Shown piece by piece: positions 48,358 to 57,749 of a stretch of DNA of 64,000 nt. The notes beneath the pieces were generated by a model, which was given only the letters and a program-made list of their open reading frames with translations, did not search any database and was not told where the DNA came from. Source of the stretch: Psychrobacter aestuarii (GTDB lineage: Bacteria > Pseudomonadota > Gammaproteobacteria > Pseudomonadales > Moraxellaceae); the NCBI RefSeq assembly GCF_904846035.1, contig NZ_CAJGYT010000001.1, positions 2,356,001 to 2,420,000 on the forward strand. The letters are read 5' to 3'. A program made the translations under genes and the position numbers. Positions within the stretch are counted from its first letter, which is position 1. Each line of letters starts with the position of its first letter.

Positions 48358-48382
48358 TACTGCAATGATATCCGTCCGCGTG

Positions 48383-49513
48383 TTACTTTTGCTCGCGGAT
48401 GATGTTGAGCATACGGCGTAATGGCTCAGCAGCGCCCCATAGGAGCTGGTCGCCCACGGTGAATGCGCCAAGATACTCGCCGCCCATGTTCAGCTTACGC
48501 AAGCGTCCCAGTGCCACCGTCAATGTGCCAGTGACCGCAACAGGTGTCAGACGCTCAACGGTCGCTTCTTTGGTGTCTTCGACCACGTCTAGCCACTGAT
48601 TGCCGCTGTCTTTTAGCGCCGCTTCGATATCCGCTAGCGGGATGTCTTTTTTCAGCTTAATGGTCAAGCCTTGTGCGTGGCAGCGCATCGCGCCAACGCG
48701 GACACACATACCGTCGATAGCGATGGTGTCAGCGCCACTGTTGCCTAAGATTTTGTTGGTTTCAACACCACCTTTCCACTCTTCGCGTGACTGATGGTTC
48801 TCAAGCTGGCTGTCGATGTAAGGAATCAAGCTGCCTGCCAGTGGTACACCAAAGTACTGTGTTGGGAAGTCGCCTGAGCGCTGGGTTTCGGCGATTTTTT
48901 TGTCGATGTCCAAGATGGCGCTGGCAGGGTCGGCAAGCTCATCGGCGACCACATCACGCAAGACGCCCATACCGCTGATCAGCTCGCGCATGTTGTTTGC
49001 GCCTGAGCCGCTGGCAGCTTGATAGGTCATGGCGCTGACCCACTCAACCCAGCCGCGGTTAAACAGCTCACCGATAGCCATCAGCATCAGTGATACCGTG
49101 CAGTTACCACCGATAAAGTCTTTTTTGCCTGCCGCTAGTGCGTCGTCGATGACGTTGCGGTTGACAGGGTCTAGGATGATGATGCTGTCGTTTTCCATGC
49201 GTAGGGTACTGGCAGCGTCCACCCAGTAGCCATTCCAGCCGCTATCACGCAGGGGCTGGTGTACCTTTTTGGTGTAGTCGCCACCTTGACAGGTAATAAT
49301 CACGTCACAGTCTGCCAATGCCTTAATATCATGAGCGTCTTTTAATTCGCCGGTTTTAATACCCTCAAAGCTTGGTGCAGCGCCGCCTGCATTACTGGTC
49401 GAAAAAAATACGGGCGTAATACCCGCAAAATCGTTTTCTTCAAGCATACGTTGCATCAGTACAGAGCCGACCATACCACGCCAGCCCACCAAACCTACCG
49501 TTAAATCACTCAT
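48383..49513 (-). CDS. asd: Aspartate-semialdehyde dehydrogenase
   Basis: 376 residues; converts aspartyl-4-phosphate to aspartate semialdehyde (Lys/Met/Thr/DAP pathway). The N-terminal NADP motif is [15 protein letters not shown]. The catalytic Cys138 is in [12 protein letters not shown], and the active-site His in [12 protein letters not shown]. This is the Gram-negative form. The gene stands alone, divergent from the EEP gene, and ends at a UUCG terminator. No lysine riboswitch was recognised upstream. Confidence 0.96.
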   Translation of the reverse strand: MSDLTVGLVGWRGMVGSVLMQRMLEENDFAGITPVFFSTSNAGGAAPSFEGIKTGELKDAHDIKALADCDVIITCQGGDYTKKVHQPLRDSGWNGYWVDAASTLRMENDSIIILDPVNRNVIDDALAAGKKDFIGGNCTVSLMLMAIGELFNRGWVEWVSAMTYQAASGSGANNMRELISGMGVLRDVVADELADPASAILDIDKKIAETQRSGDFPTQYFGVPLAGSLIPYIDSQLENHQSREEWKGGVETNKILGNSGADTIAIDGMCVRVGAMRCHAQGLTIKLKKDIPLADIEAALKDSGNQWLDVVEDTKEATVERLTPVAVTGTLTVALGRLRKLNMGGEYLGAFTVGDQLLWGAAEPLRRMLNIIREQK

Positions 49514-49904
49514 GACACTCAGTCCTCATTACAGTTAGTTTTGCCATTTTGATACACAACAATGCCGTGAATGCGCTTAAAATGCAAGGCGTTTTGACCA
49601 ATTAGCAATGAATATTGTGCAAATGTTTTTATGGATAAGATAATTTTTGGTTATGGTCGTCTACAGCATCAAAATCAAGCAGCTACAATCGGGTTGCCTT
49701 TAAGATAACGCCCATCCGTACAGCGCACGTGCAACAAATGTAGTATTTTGATGCCAAGCGTATGATAATAAATACCCGCGAGTAGGCGCATTGCCGCTGA
49801 AGTGCTAAAGTAGAGCTGGGCTCGGTTGACAATCGATAGCGTACAGATTGTCCGAACACGCAACCATCACATCACCGCTATGAGTATAAGGACTAATAAG
49901 CGTC
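49514..49904. other. 391-bp intergenic region between divergent asd and EEP genes
   Basis: I found no convincing ORF, RNA or repeat. A TTGACA hexamer lies near 49826 on the plus strand, but no good -10 follows at the right spacing. The region must hold the asd promoter. Confidence 0.45.
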
Positions 49905-51122
49905 ATGGATTTATCATTATTATATTATGGAGCACTGGTTTTGGCAGGACTGGTCAGCTTTGTGACGCTTTGGGGCTGGCTGCCACTTGATAACTGGTGG
50001 GTGCGCTGCGTGGAGTTTCCGCGTATTCAGATTTTGGTGCTTGGCTTGTTGTCATGGGTCGGCATGCTGTATTTTTTTGCTGACTGGCAAGCTTGGCAGT
50101 GGGCGCTGTTTATTTTATTGACCGTCAGCATTGGTTTTCAGCTGTACATGGTGCTGCCGTATACCTTGTTATGGAAGTCTGAGGTGCAATCGGCAAAAGA
50201 CTTGCCTGATGCGGTGCAAATAAAAATCATGGTGTCCAATGTCTTGACCCCAAACCCACACAAACAAAAGCTGATTGATTTGGTCAATGACAATGAACCT
50301 GATATTCTAATCACCCTAGAGAGTGATAAAGAATGGGAAGCGGCGCTCGAGGCGATTGAGCCTGATTATCCGTATACCGTAAAAGTGCCGTTGGACAATC
50401 TGTATGGCATGCACTTGTACAGTAAGATTGAGCTGATTGACCCAAGCGTGCATTACTTGATGATTGATGATATTCCCTCCATCCATACCCAGCTACAGCT
50501 GACCGACACGCGAAAAATATGGCTGTACTGTATGCACCCGATGCCGCCCAGCCCAACTGAGGCGGACAAATCGACGACACGTGATGCTGAGCTGCTGATG
50601 GTTGGACGCCATATCCAAGAGCATGAGCAGACTGCCATTTTGGCAGGCGATTTAAACGACGTGGCATGGTCGAAGACCACCCGCCGCTTTCATCGCGTCT
50701 CAGGACTGCTGGACCCGCGCATCGGTCGCCACTTTATCAATACCTTTCATGTCAAATATCCGTTTTTGCGCTGGGCGCTCGACCATATTTTTCACAGCAC
50801 CTGCTTTACCTTAGTGGATATCCACCGTTTGCCGTCGATAGGCTCAGACCATTTTCCTGTGCTGACCGTTTTGCAATACGAGCCAAAAGAGGCGAGCAAG
50901 CAAAAAGAAAATGCCCCTGTGGCACAAAAAGAAGACATCGAACAAAGCGAAAGTAAAATCCAAGAGGGCAAAGAAGAGGGCAGCAAAGTCTCAAAAGAGC
51001 ATGCCGAAACCCAGACGGAAGAAGACAAAGCACAAATAGAGCAAGACAATGCGCAAACCGATAAGCAGCAAGAACAAAGCGTGCAGGCATCTGCGCTCAG
51101 TCGTCAGACGCAAACCACATAG
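49905..51122 (+). CDS. Membrane-anchored endonuclease/exonuclease/phosphatase-fold protein with charged tail
   Basis: 405 residues. Three N-terminal hydrophobic segments (about 4-24, 42-60, 66-85) anchor it in the inner membrane. An EEP catalytic domain then runs to about residue 325. It includes MVSNVL, ITLESDKEWEAAL (metal-binding Glu), LYCMHPMP, LAGDLNDVAWSKTTR (Asp/Asn) and LDHIFHS followed by GSDHFPVL (catalytic Asp/His). The last 75 residues are a highly polar Glu/Gln/Lys/Ser tail (SKQKENAPVAQKEDIEQ), likely disordered or coiled. Substrate unknown: EEP proteins act on nucleic acids, phosphoinositides or other phosphodiesters. Confidence 0.85.
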   Translation: MDLSLLYYGALVLAGLVSFVTLWGWLPLDNWWVRCVEFPRIQILVLGLLSWVGMLYFFADWQAWQWALFILLTVSIGFQLYMVLPYTLLWKSEVQSAKDLPDAVQIKIMVSNVLTPNPHKQKLIDLVNDNEPDILITLESDKEWEAALEAIEPDYPYTVKVPLDNLYGMHLYSKIELIDPSVHYLMIDDIPSIHTQLQLTDTRKIWLYCMHPMPPSPTEADKSTTRDAELLMVGRHIQEHEQTAILAGDLNDVAWSKTTRRFHRVSGLLDPRIGRHFINTFHVKYPFLRWALDHIFHSTCFTLVDIHRLPSIGSDHFPVLTVLQYEPKEASKQKENAPVAQKEDIEQSESKIQEGKEEGSKVSKEHAETQTEEDKAQIEQDNAQTDKQQEQSVQASALSRQTQTT

Positions 51123-51343
51123 TCCTGTGTACGCTAAAGCGTACAACAAATAGCGCTTTTTGCGGCTAGCTGACTACATTAGATAAGCATACAATGAACC
51201 CATCAACACAAGGAAGCCAAGGATGCAGTGTTGAGATATCCGTAGCAAAAAGACAGTCAGCCCGCTGTATTTTTCATACTGATATGTGTGACTTAGGATA
51301 AGTCATCAGGGATGTATAATAATAACAATATTGTGATAGCACC

Positions 51344-51378
51344 AAAACCCGAACCAATCGCCCTAGGTTCGGGTTTTT
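51344..51378 (+). terminator. Terminator downstream of the EEP gene
   Basis: AAACCCGAACC pairs with GGTTCGGGTTT around an 11-base loop, followed by TTT. It is 222 bp after the EEP stop, a long gap. A -10-like TATAAT lies just before it at 51315. Confidence 0.85.
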
Positions 51379-51502
51379 TATTGTCTGTTAGTTTTGTTGC
51401 CTGTCTCTTTGATTATGCATTTATAAACAAATGGCTTATTGCTAAAACATGCGGCTGATGCTTGTATTGAGTATTGCCTCGGTACGTATACGGCTAGCTG
51501 GT

Positions 51503-51538
51503 ATAAAAAAAGCACCTAACTGGATTAGGTGCTTTTTT
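51503..51538. terminator. Terminator for surA
   Basis: AAAAAAAGCACCTAA pairs with TTAGGTGCTTTTTT around a short loop. It lies 21 bp past the surA stop on the minus strand, with U-tracts on both strands. Confidence 0.9.
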
Positions 51539-51558
51539 GTTTAGAACAATCTGATGGC

Positions 51559-52947
51559 TTACTGCATCACTTGGATATAAGCGCCAGCACGCAATTCTTG
51601 CAGCCAGTCTTCTTTGGCCTGCGGGGCAAGGCGCTGGTATAGGGCTTGCTGCGCCATATTGCGGCGATAGGTGTCGCTCACGTCTTTTTGGCGGGTGTCT
51701 TCGACTTTAAGGATATGCCAGCCAAAGTTGCTTTGGAACGGTGCAGAGTAGTCGCCGACAGCGGTATTTTTCATAGTCGCTTCAAAGGGCGCGACCATAT
51801 CGCCTTCATTGACCCATTCCAAATCGCCACCGCGACCCGCTGAACCAGGATCGTCTGAGTACGTGGCGGCAAGGTCGGCAAAGTCAGCGCCTTGACGCAG
51901 CTGGTCGTACAAGTCGTTAATTTTTTGCTGTGCCATTGCCGAGTTTTGTAGCGCGTCGACTTTTACCAAGATATGACGCACATGCCACTGCGGCACAATC
52001 ATGTTGTCCGCGCCTTTTTTGTCCGCAAGCTTGATGATGTCGATGCCTTCAGGGGTAACCAATGGCTCACTGACACCGCCGATAGGCAGCTGGGTGATTT
52101 GGTCGGCAAGGGCAGTCGGTAGATTCGCCGCTTTGTGGTAGCCCATATCGCCGCCTTGGATGGGCAGTTGATAGCGGCTTTGCGCTTGGGCGACGATGGC
52201 ATCTACATCCGCATTGGGCGCTTGTAGCTCGGTACGCAATGCTTTTGCCACTTCTAGAGCTTGTGCGCGCTGGCTGTCAGACAGACGATTGTAGTCATCA
52301 ATGTAGGGCACGCGAACGTGAATGGTTTGATATTCACTTTGGTTCAAGCGTTTGGCTTCAGGAGAGGACAAAAAGGCATCGATGTCTTGGTCAGTGATGC
52401 GCACGCGGCGGCTGATTTGGCGCTGCTGTAGGGTTTGAATGGCTGCATCTTCCATCAGCTTTTGGCGCAGATTGGCATAGCTGCCTGGCTGGGCGCGGTC
52501 CATGCTTTGCTGTAGGGCTTGAATGCTACCAAGACCTTCTGCTTTTGCAATTTGTGCCAGACGCTGGTTAATCGCGTCTTCGTCGGGCTTGAGTCCCATA
52601 CGATTGATGAGCGACAGTTGCAGCTCACGCATGATGAGGGCATCTAAGACTTCAGACTGTAGCTGGGCGCTATTAGTGATAGGTTCGCCTGCTGCTTCGA
52701 CACGGGCGCGCGTCTGATTGACGGCACCGACCAGCTCACTTTTTAAAATGGTGTTGTCATTGACGATGGCAATGATGCCATCAGCACTGCTTGCTGCGCT
52801 CGGGCGGGCAGTGGTATTGGCGGCAGCATTGGCACGTACCGTACTGTCGGTAGCGGCTTGCGCCTGTGCGTTTAGCATCAAGCCACCGCTTAGACCCATT
52901 AACAGTAGTACAGCGCGGCTGCTTTGACGTAAAGAAAAAAATCTCAT
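51559..52947 (-). CDS. surA: Periplasmic chaperone / peptidyl-prolyl isomerase SurA
   Basis: 462 residues from the ATG at 52947 (GAGGAG just upstream). A signal peptide ends near NAQAQAATD. The SurA N-terminal chaperone domain is IAIVNDNTILKSELVGAV through QSSLQ-like helices. Two parvulin domains follow: HVRVPYIDDYN with GGDMGYHKAANLP, and HVRHILVKVD with GRGGDLEWVNEGDMVAPFE. The second parvulin has the more canonical site. It escorts unfolded outer-membrane proteins, including LptD, to BamA. lptD is its upstream neighbour, 135 bp away. Confidence 0.95.
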   Translation of the reverse strand: MRFFSLRQSSRAVLLLMGLSGGLMLNAQAQAATDSTVRANAAANTTARPSAASSADGIIAIVNDNTILKSELVGAVNQTRARVEAAGEPITNSAQLQSEVLDALIMRELQLSLINRMGLKPDEDAINQRLAQIAKAEGLGSIQALQQSMDRAQPGSYANLRQKLMEDAAIQTLQQRQISRRVRITDQDIDAFLSSPEAKRLNQSEYQTIHVRVPYIDDYNRLSDSQRAQALEVAKALRTELQAPNADVDAIVAQAQSRYQLPIQGGDMGYHKAANLPTALADQITQLPIGGVSEPLVTPEGIDIIKLADKKGADNMIVPQWHVRHILVKVDALQNSAMAQQKINDLYDQLRQGADFADLAATYSDDPGSAGRGGDLEWVNEGDMVAPFEATMKNTAVGDYSAPFQSNFGWHILKVEDTRQKDVSDTYRRNMAQQALYQRLAPQAKEDWLQELRAGAYIQVMQ

Positions 52948-53082
52948 GATGCTCCTCATCAATATCATCGCATCGGATGGCAAGAGGTCATGGAATATCG
53001 TGTGTTGTTAAGATATGCCATGACCTGTCAATAAATGGTTTATATTATTGCTTAGCGCATGCGCGCTTATGACGGTGCGGCG

Positions 53083-56000
53083 TTAGTCCTTCCACGCATT
53101 TTGCACAGGCTCAAAGCCTTGAATCTTATCTGACAACAGACGGGTTAAGCGACTGCTGTTGCTGCCGATACCGTTTAGGCGAATCTCTGCCATCACCGCT
53201 TGGGTCGGTTTGTCGGTTAGGTTCAAGTCGTTGTAATAACGGCGACCATAGACAGCAAAACCAAAACAGCAATCCTCGTAATCCACACCCACCAGCGCAT
53301 CGAGCATTTTGTCACTACGGAAGTCGTATTGACCCTGTGCCAAAAAGCGCCAGTTGTCATTGACTGGGAAGATGGCTGAGCTGGTCACAGCAGAGAGCGG
53401 CAGCTGATTGGTATTCTCATCACGTTTACGCTCGACATAGCCGACATTAAACAGACTGTCCGCAGAGGGCTGATAGCGCAGCGCGGTGGTCACGTAGTTT
53501 AAATCATAACTGTTATCAAGTGCGCCGCTGACATCCACCCAAAAGTTGTTATAAGGCTGGGTGCTGGCATCCCAGACCACACCTGATGATGAGCTGTTAA
53601 ACACAGGCTGCTCATCTTCTAGCGTTACCCGCCCATCGTCCAGATAAAACTGTTCTGCAATGCTACCATCAAAACGTGTCACGCCCGTTGCGTCGATGTA
53701 ACGATAGTTAACCCCTGGGGTAAAGGCGTGCAAATCTTGCAGGCGGTCATGACCCAAGAACCAGCTGTCTGAGTACAGCTGTGCGTAGTTAATCGAAGCA
53801 ATACGCGTGTTAAAGTTCGGGATACCGTCTTGCTCTTCATAAGGCGAGTAGATGTATTTAAAGCGTGGGCTTAGGATTTGATAGCCGCCCAAGCTGTCAT
53901 CGAACGCGCCAAAGGGCGAGCCTGCCTTGTAGTAGTTTAATCCAGCGTCAATACTCGCTTGCGGAACAAAGACCGAGCGGCTGCCATCGGTATCGCTCAG
54001 ATTGTTGTCCTCTAGGCTGTCTTGGTCATAAGAGGTGTACAAATGCTGCAAGCTGACCTTGGGTTTGACATAGCCCCACGCCCGCTCAAAGGGATAGCTG
54101 GCACTGATTTTGTCATAAATGCGGACGCCGCTTTTTTCTGCCTCAGAGCCATCATCAATTGATTTTTTGAAATAAGCGGAATCGTGGACGCCAGTGACAT
54201 CAATATTGTCAAACCATGGTAGGCGGTAGTCTAGCTGGAGCTGTGGCAAGCGCGAGTAAGGCTTGTCTTTGTCTTGCAGTACGGTATTGCTGTCGGTAAA
54301 CGCTTGCAAGGTTTGGAAGGTTTCGACCTTAAGCTCGCCGTTGACGTAGTCATTGTAATAATTCAGCTGTGCGCGGCGCGGCAGGTTCAAGGTATTGTCG
54401 GATAACCCTAGCGTATCAAAATCATTTAAATAGTCGGCGTCAGACACGTAGCTGTATTTGGCATCACCGCTTAGGCGCGGGATGGTTTTTGATTCCCAGT
54501 GATGGTCATAAAACAAGCTGCTGCGGTCTTCGCCATCGTACTCTCTGTCGTTGGGCAAGTAAGAGCCGTTAATAATGCCTTCGCCATAGTTTTCGCTCAG
54601 ATAACGGAACTCGCCTGAGAGCATCGGATTGCGGTTGGTGTACAGATGCGTGTTGAGCGTTGCATCATAGTTGGGCGCAAGGTTTAGATAATAAGGGACG
54701 TCAAGCTCAAAGCCGCTTTCACTACCGATGCTGGCGCTTGGCAACAAAAAGCCGCTGCTGCGTCTGTTGTCTATCGGAAAGTTAAAATACGGCAAGTAAA
54801 ATACAGGCACATCGGCGATACGGAAAGTGGTATCACGTGCGATGCCGCGACCCGTGTCGGTGTCGATATCGATGCTCTTGGCATCCAGTTGCCATTTGCG
54901 GTTGGTCGGCGGGCAGGTACTGAACATCACCTCGTCAAGCTCGTATTCGGTCTCGTTCGGGCGGTTCAAACGCTTGGCATAGCCGTGCGCCTGCATGGGC
55001 ACGCTAGCAAACGCCACGCCATACGCGGTGCTTTGACCCGTCTCGGTACTGTAAGCCAAACTGTCCGCCACACCGATAAGACCGCCTTCGGCTGGCGTGC
55101 GCTTATCATTCGCCGCTGCTCTTGCATCGAGCGCACTGTCGGTGAACATCACTTCACCCTGTGCGCCTGCCACGCCGCTGGTCAAATCCAGTACGATGCT
55201 GTCGGCCTTGATTTGCTGCGTGCCTTGGTTGACCACCACATTGCCTGACAGCTCAGCATAGTCGACATTGTCGTAATAGCCATAGTCAGACTCAGCGTAT
55301 AGTGGCGCTTGGTTGTTTGGCATGCCTGGCTGTACAGGGCGACCTTGTTCGGCGGCGCTGCGCTGATAGTTGCTGTTGGCGGCAGGATACACCCATTGCC
55401 CTTCACAGCGCTGAGAGCTGTTGGCGGTATTGATGTCGTCATCTGTATCGTCATCACGTGAGAACGGCTGCAAATCGCGACCGACAGGCGTGATGGGCGT
55501 TGCGTCTTCAGCTTGTAGGTCGTTGCTGTCGTCATTGTCAGACGTGGCGGCTGCTGGGGTGGTGTCCGATTTTGGTTTGAGTTTATAAAACTCAGCCAAG
55601 CGCGTCAGACTCTCTTGAATGCTCTCATCGCTCACATCCAAACGGCTGTTATCAAGGGCAGGGTCGGTGGCGATGCTGCGCTCAGCGCGTGAGGCCTCAA
55701 GTGCAGGTATGGTGCGCTGCGTCGGCATGCGCTCGGCGCTGTTGGCGCGTGGCGCAGCATTCATCGTGCTATCGTCTGTCAGTGCGGTGTCAGTGGCAGG
55801 AGTGTCCTGCGCAGCCGTAGCGGTGTCGTCTGCTACTGGCGCGGTATTTGCTGCGGCGCGTTTTGGCGTACCTGTGACAAGGGCACGGGTGACGCTTGCA
55901 TCATAAGCTGTCGCCCAGTCTGCTGGACGAAAGGTATTGGTCGTGGATGGCGCAACGGGCATGGCCGCGTTACTGCGTGTGATGACGGTATTTTCGTCGA

Positions 56001-56112
56001 TACTGAGCGCATCGCCTGTCATAGTGACTGCTGCACCAGCGGTGCTCACGGTCAAACCTAAAGCACCAAATAAAATCAAACGAATGCTTTGATAAAGCGG
56101 AGAATATAACAA
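53083..56112 (-). CDS. lptD: LPS-assembly outer-membrane protein LptD
   Basis: About 1009 residues. An in-frame GTG at 56181 has no ribosome site. A TTG at 56112 follows AGGTG at 5-base spacing and gives a clean signal peptide ending STAGA, so I prefer it. An Ala/Thr/Asp-rich segment of about 200 residues comes next. Then there is an LptA-like N-terminal jelly roll (YAELSGNVVVNQGTQQIKAD), and then the barrel. The four Cys that form E. coli LptD disulfides are present: RCEGQW, STCPPTN and DCCFG. It inserts LPS in the outer leaflet. It is divergent from amgK and upstream of surA. Confidence 0.95.
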   Translation of the reverse strand: MLYSPLYQSIRLILFGALGLTVSTAGAAVTMTGDALSIDENTVITRSNAAMPVAPSTTNTFRPADWATAYDASVTRALVTGTPKRAAANTAPVADDTATAAQDTPATDTALTDDSTMNAAPRANSAERMPTQRTIPALEASRAERSIATDPALDNSRLDVSDESIQESLTRLAEFYKLKPKSDTTPAAATSDNDDSNDLQAEDATPITPVGRDLQPFSRDDDTDDDINTANSSQRCEGQWVYPAANSNYQRSAAEQGRPVQPGMPNNQAPLYAESDYGYYDNVDYAELSGNVVVNQGTQQIKADSIVLDLTSGVAGAQGEVMFTDSALDARAAANDKRTPAEGGLIGVADSLAYSTETGQSTAYGVAFASVPMQAHGYAKRLNRPNETEYELDEVMFSTCPPTNRKWQLDAKSIDIDTDTGRGIARDTTFRIADVPVFYLPYFNFPIDNRRSSGFLLPSASIGSESGFELDVPYYLNLAPNYDATLNTHLYTNRNPMLSGEFRYLSENYGEGIINGSYLPNDREYDGEDRSSLFYDHHWESKTIPRLSGDAKYSYVSDADYLNDFDTLGLSDNTLNLPRRAQLNYYNDYVNGELKVETFQTLQAFTDSNTVLQDKDKPYSRLPQLQLDYRLPWFDNIDVTGVHDSAYFKKSIDDGSEAEKSGVRIYDKISASYPFERAWGYVKPKVSLQHLYTSYDQDSLEDNNLSDTDGSRSVFVPQASIDAGLNYYKAGSPFGAFDDSLGGYQILSPRFKYIYSPYEEQDGIPNFNTRIASINYAQLYSDSWFLGHDRLQDLHAFTPGVNYRYIDATGVTRFDGSIAEQFYLDDGRVTLEDEQPVFNSSSSGVVWDASTQPYNNFWVDVSGALDNSYDLNYVTTALRYQPSADSLFNVGYVERKRDENTNQLPLSAVTSSAIFPVNDNWRFLAQGQYDFRSDKMLDALVGVDYEDCCFGFAVYGRRYYNDLNLTDKPTQAVMAEIRLNGIGSNSSRLTRLLSDKIQGFEPVQNAWKD

Positions 56113-56181
56113 AAGCGCACCTATGATTGCCAAGCCTAATGGGTTGTCATATACGTGGCTCTGCCACGCGCCGTATGACAC

Positions 56182-56560
56182 ATGCGATAGATACTGTGTG
56201 TATAATGGATTTTGCCAAAACAGCAGACACTAATCGTTACTAATGTCGCATTACAGTAAAAGATGCTCAATACTATAGCATTAATGCGCAACAACTGGCA
56301 CAAGATATCGTAGGTGACGTGTCATACCGCCGCCATCTTGCTGTCTGTGTTAAGCGTCTGATAAAGCCACGTTGAGCATAAAACCGATAGCCGTACCTAT
56401 AAATAGTGGGCAGTGAGCACGCCGCATAACGCGCGAAGATGCCAACAGCCTGCATTGTCTTTCATCTATAGACGACTTATCATAGTCAAAAAAAAGCAAA
56501 TCAGCTACACTATTCCCCAAAATTTATGGCCAGCTTGCGCTATATTCTTATCCTCTTTTT
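56182..56560. other. Divergent regulatory region between lptD and amgK
   Basis: 379 bp (448 bp if the TTG start of lptD is right). It contains weak -10-like TATAAT (near 56199) and TATATT (56541) hexamers. A TATATT at 56541 would put transcription about 10 bases before the amgK ATG, so amgK may have almost no leader. No ORF or RNA motif was recognised. Confidence 0.45.
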
Positions 56561-57673
56561 ATGGCAGTGACCCACCTTATGAGTGATACCCCAGCACCGA
56601 CCCCGCTATCTTCTGCTGATGCCCGTTTGCAACAGCTGACCCTATGGCTTGAGCACGTGTTTGCCAATCAGCTGTTTTCTTTGGACAGCTTGGCAGGTGA
56701 TGCCAGCGCGCGCCGCTATCATCGTTTGCAGCTGCAAGCGACAGAAAACAAGGCAGGCGGCGATTACATGGTCATGGATTCAGCCGATGAGCAAGAGGCG
56801 CTTAAGCAGTTTTTGGCGGTCGCTACGCTGATGCGCCCTGTGGTCAATGTGCCTGATATTTTTGCTGAAGATGTGGACAAGGGCTTTTTGGTATTACAAG
56901 ACTTTGGCGGCGTGGAGTTTGCGCATTTATTGACAGGTGCTGACGCTACGCAAGTGGACGGTCATTATACCGCCGCGATGCAAAGCTTGGCTGCGTTACA
57001 GACGCTGCCTATCAGCATCAACGATACGCTTGTATTGCCACTATACGATGCCGCGCTACTGACGCAAGAGATGCAGCTGTTCCGCGATTGGTTTGTGCCG
57101 CACATTGACGCTCTGCTCGACAATACGTTGTGGGAGAATGTATTAAACGCCTTGGTGACACAAATCACCAATCAGCCGCAAGTCATCGTCCACCGTGACT
57201 ATCACAGCCGCAATCTGATGCAAGACCGCGCGGACAGTGAGCGCCTTGGCATCATTGATTTTCAAGATGCGGTGATTGGCGCGTACAGCTATGATTTTGT
57301 CTCGCTGGTACGTGATGCCTATGTGGACTGGTCAGAGGCACAAATCACCGCATGGACCGAAGCCTTTTGGCAATTGCAGCAAATGCAGGGCGTACCAAGC
57401 GCGGCTACGCTTGAGCAGTTTACCCAAGACGTGATGGTGATGGGCGTGCAGCGACACCTAAAAGTGCTGGGCATTTTTGTGCGTCTGTTTAAACGCGATG
57501 GCAAAGCGCGCTACCTAAATGACATTCCAAAGGTCATGCGCGACTTGTTGGTCGAGCTTGAGTGGTTATCCAAGCATGGCGATGCGTCTATCAAGCAGGC
57601 AGTGACGCCATTTTATCAGCATCTACAAACACACATTTATCCAGCGTATGCCGCCAAATTTTTGAGCGAATAA
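56561..57673 (+). CDS. amgK: N-acetylmuramate/N-acetylglucosamine kinase AmgK
   Basis: 370 residues from ATG at 56561, or 364 from 56579; neither has a good ribosome site. Aminoglycoside-phosphotransferase fold with LAGDASARRYHRLQL near the N-terminus. The catalytic loop is VHRDYHSRNLM and the metal Asp lies in GIIDFQDAVIGAYSYD. It phosphorylates MurNAc at the anomeric position. With MurU this makes the shortcut from recycled MurNAc to UDP-MurNAc found in Pseudomonas, bypassing MurA (fosfomycin target). It is divergent from lptD. Confidence 0.92.
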   Translation: MAVTHLMSDTPAPTPLSSADARLQQLTLWLEHVFANQLFSLDSLAGDASARRYHRLQLQATENKAGGDYMVMDSADEQEALKQFLAVATLMRPVVNVPDIFAEDVDKGFLVLQDFGGVEFAHLLTGADATQVDGHYTAAMQSLAALQTLPISINDTLVLPLYDAALLTQEMQLFRDWFVPHIDALLDNTLWENVLNALVTQITNQPQVIVHRDYHSRNLMQDRADSERLGIIDFQDAVIGAYSYDFVSLVRDAYVDWSEAQITAWTEAFWQLQQMQGVPSAATLEQFTQDVMVMGVQRHLKVLGIFVRLFKRDGKARYLNDIPKVMRDLLVELEWLSKHGDASIKQAVTPFYQHLQTHIYPAYAAKFLSE

Positions 57674-57749
57674 GTTGCCGCGATAAGCACACGCATAGAC
57701 ACCATAGACGGTACGTCTTGACACTTTTTTTTAGCATTAAGGAATCAGC

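Larger units (their letters stand above)
51123..51558. other. 436-bp non-coding region between EEP and surA
   Basis: It contains two terminators (51344-51378 and 51503-51538), an 8-bp palindromic GTACGCT..AGCGTAC near 51129-51144, and a TATAAT at 51315. No ORF was recognised. Confidence 0.5.

Noticed and set aside
56273-56455. 60-residue minus-strand ORF between lptD and amgK
   Set aside because: No ribosome site or recognisable sequence; lies in a probable promoter region.
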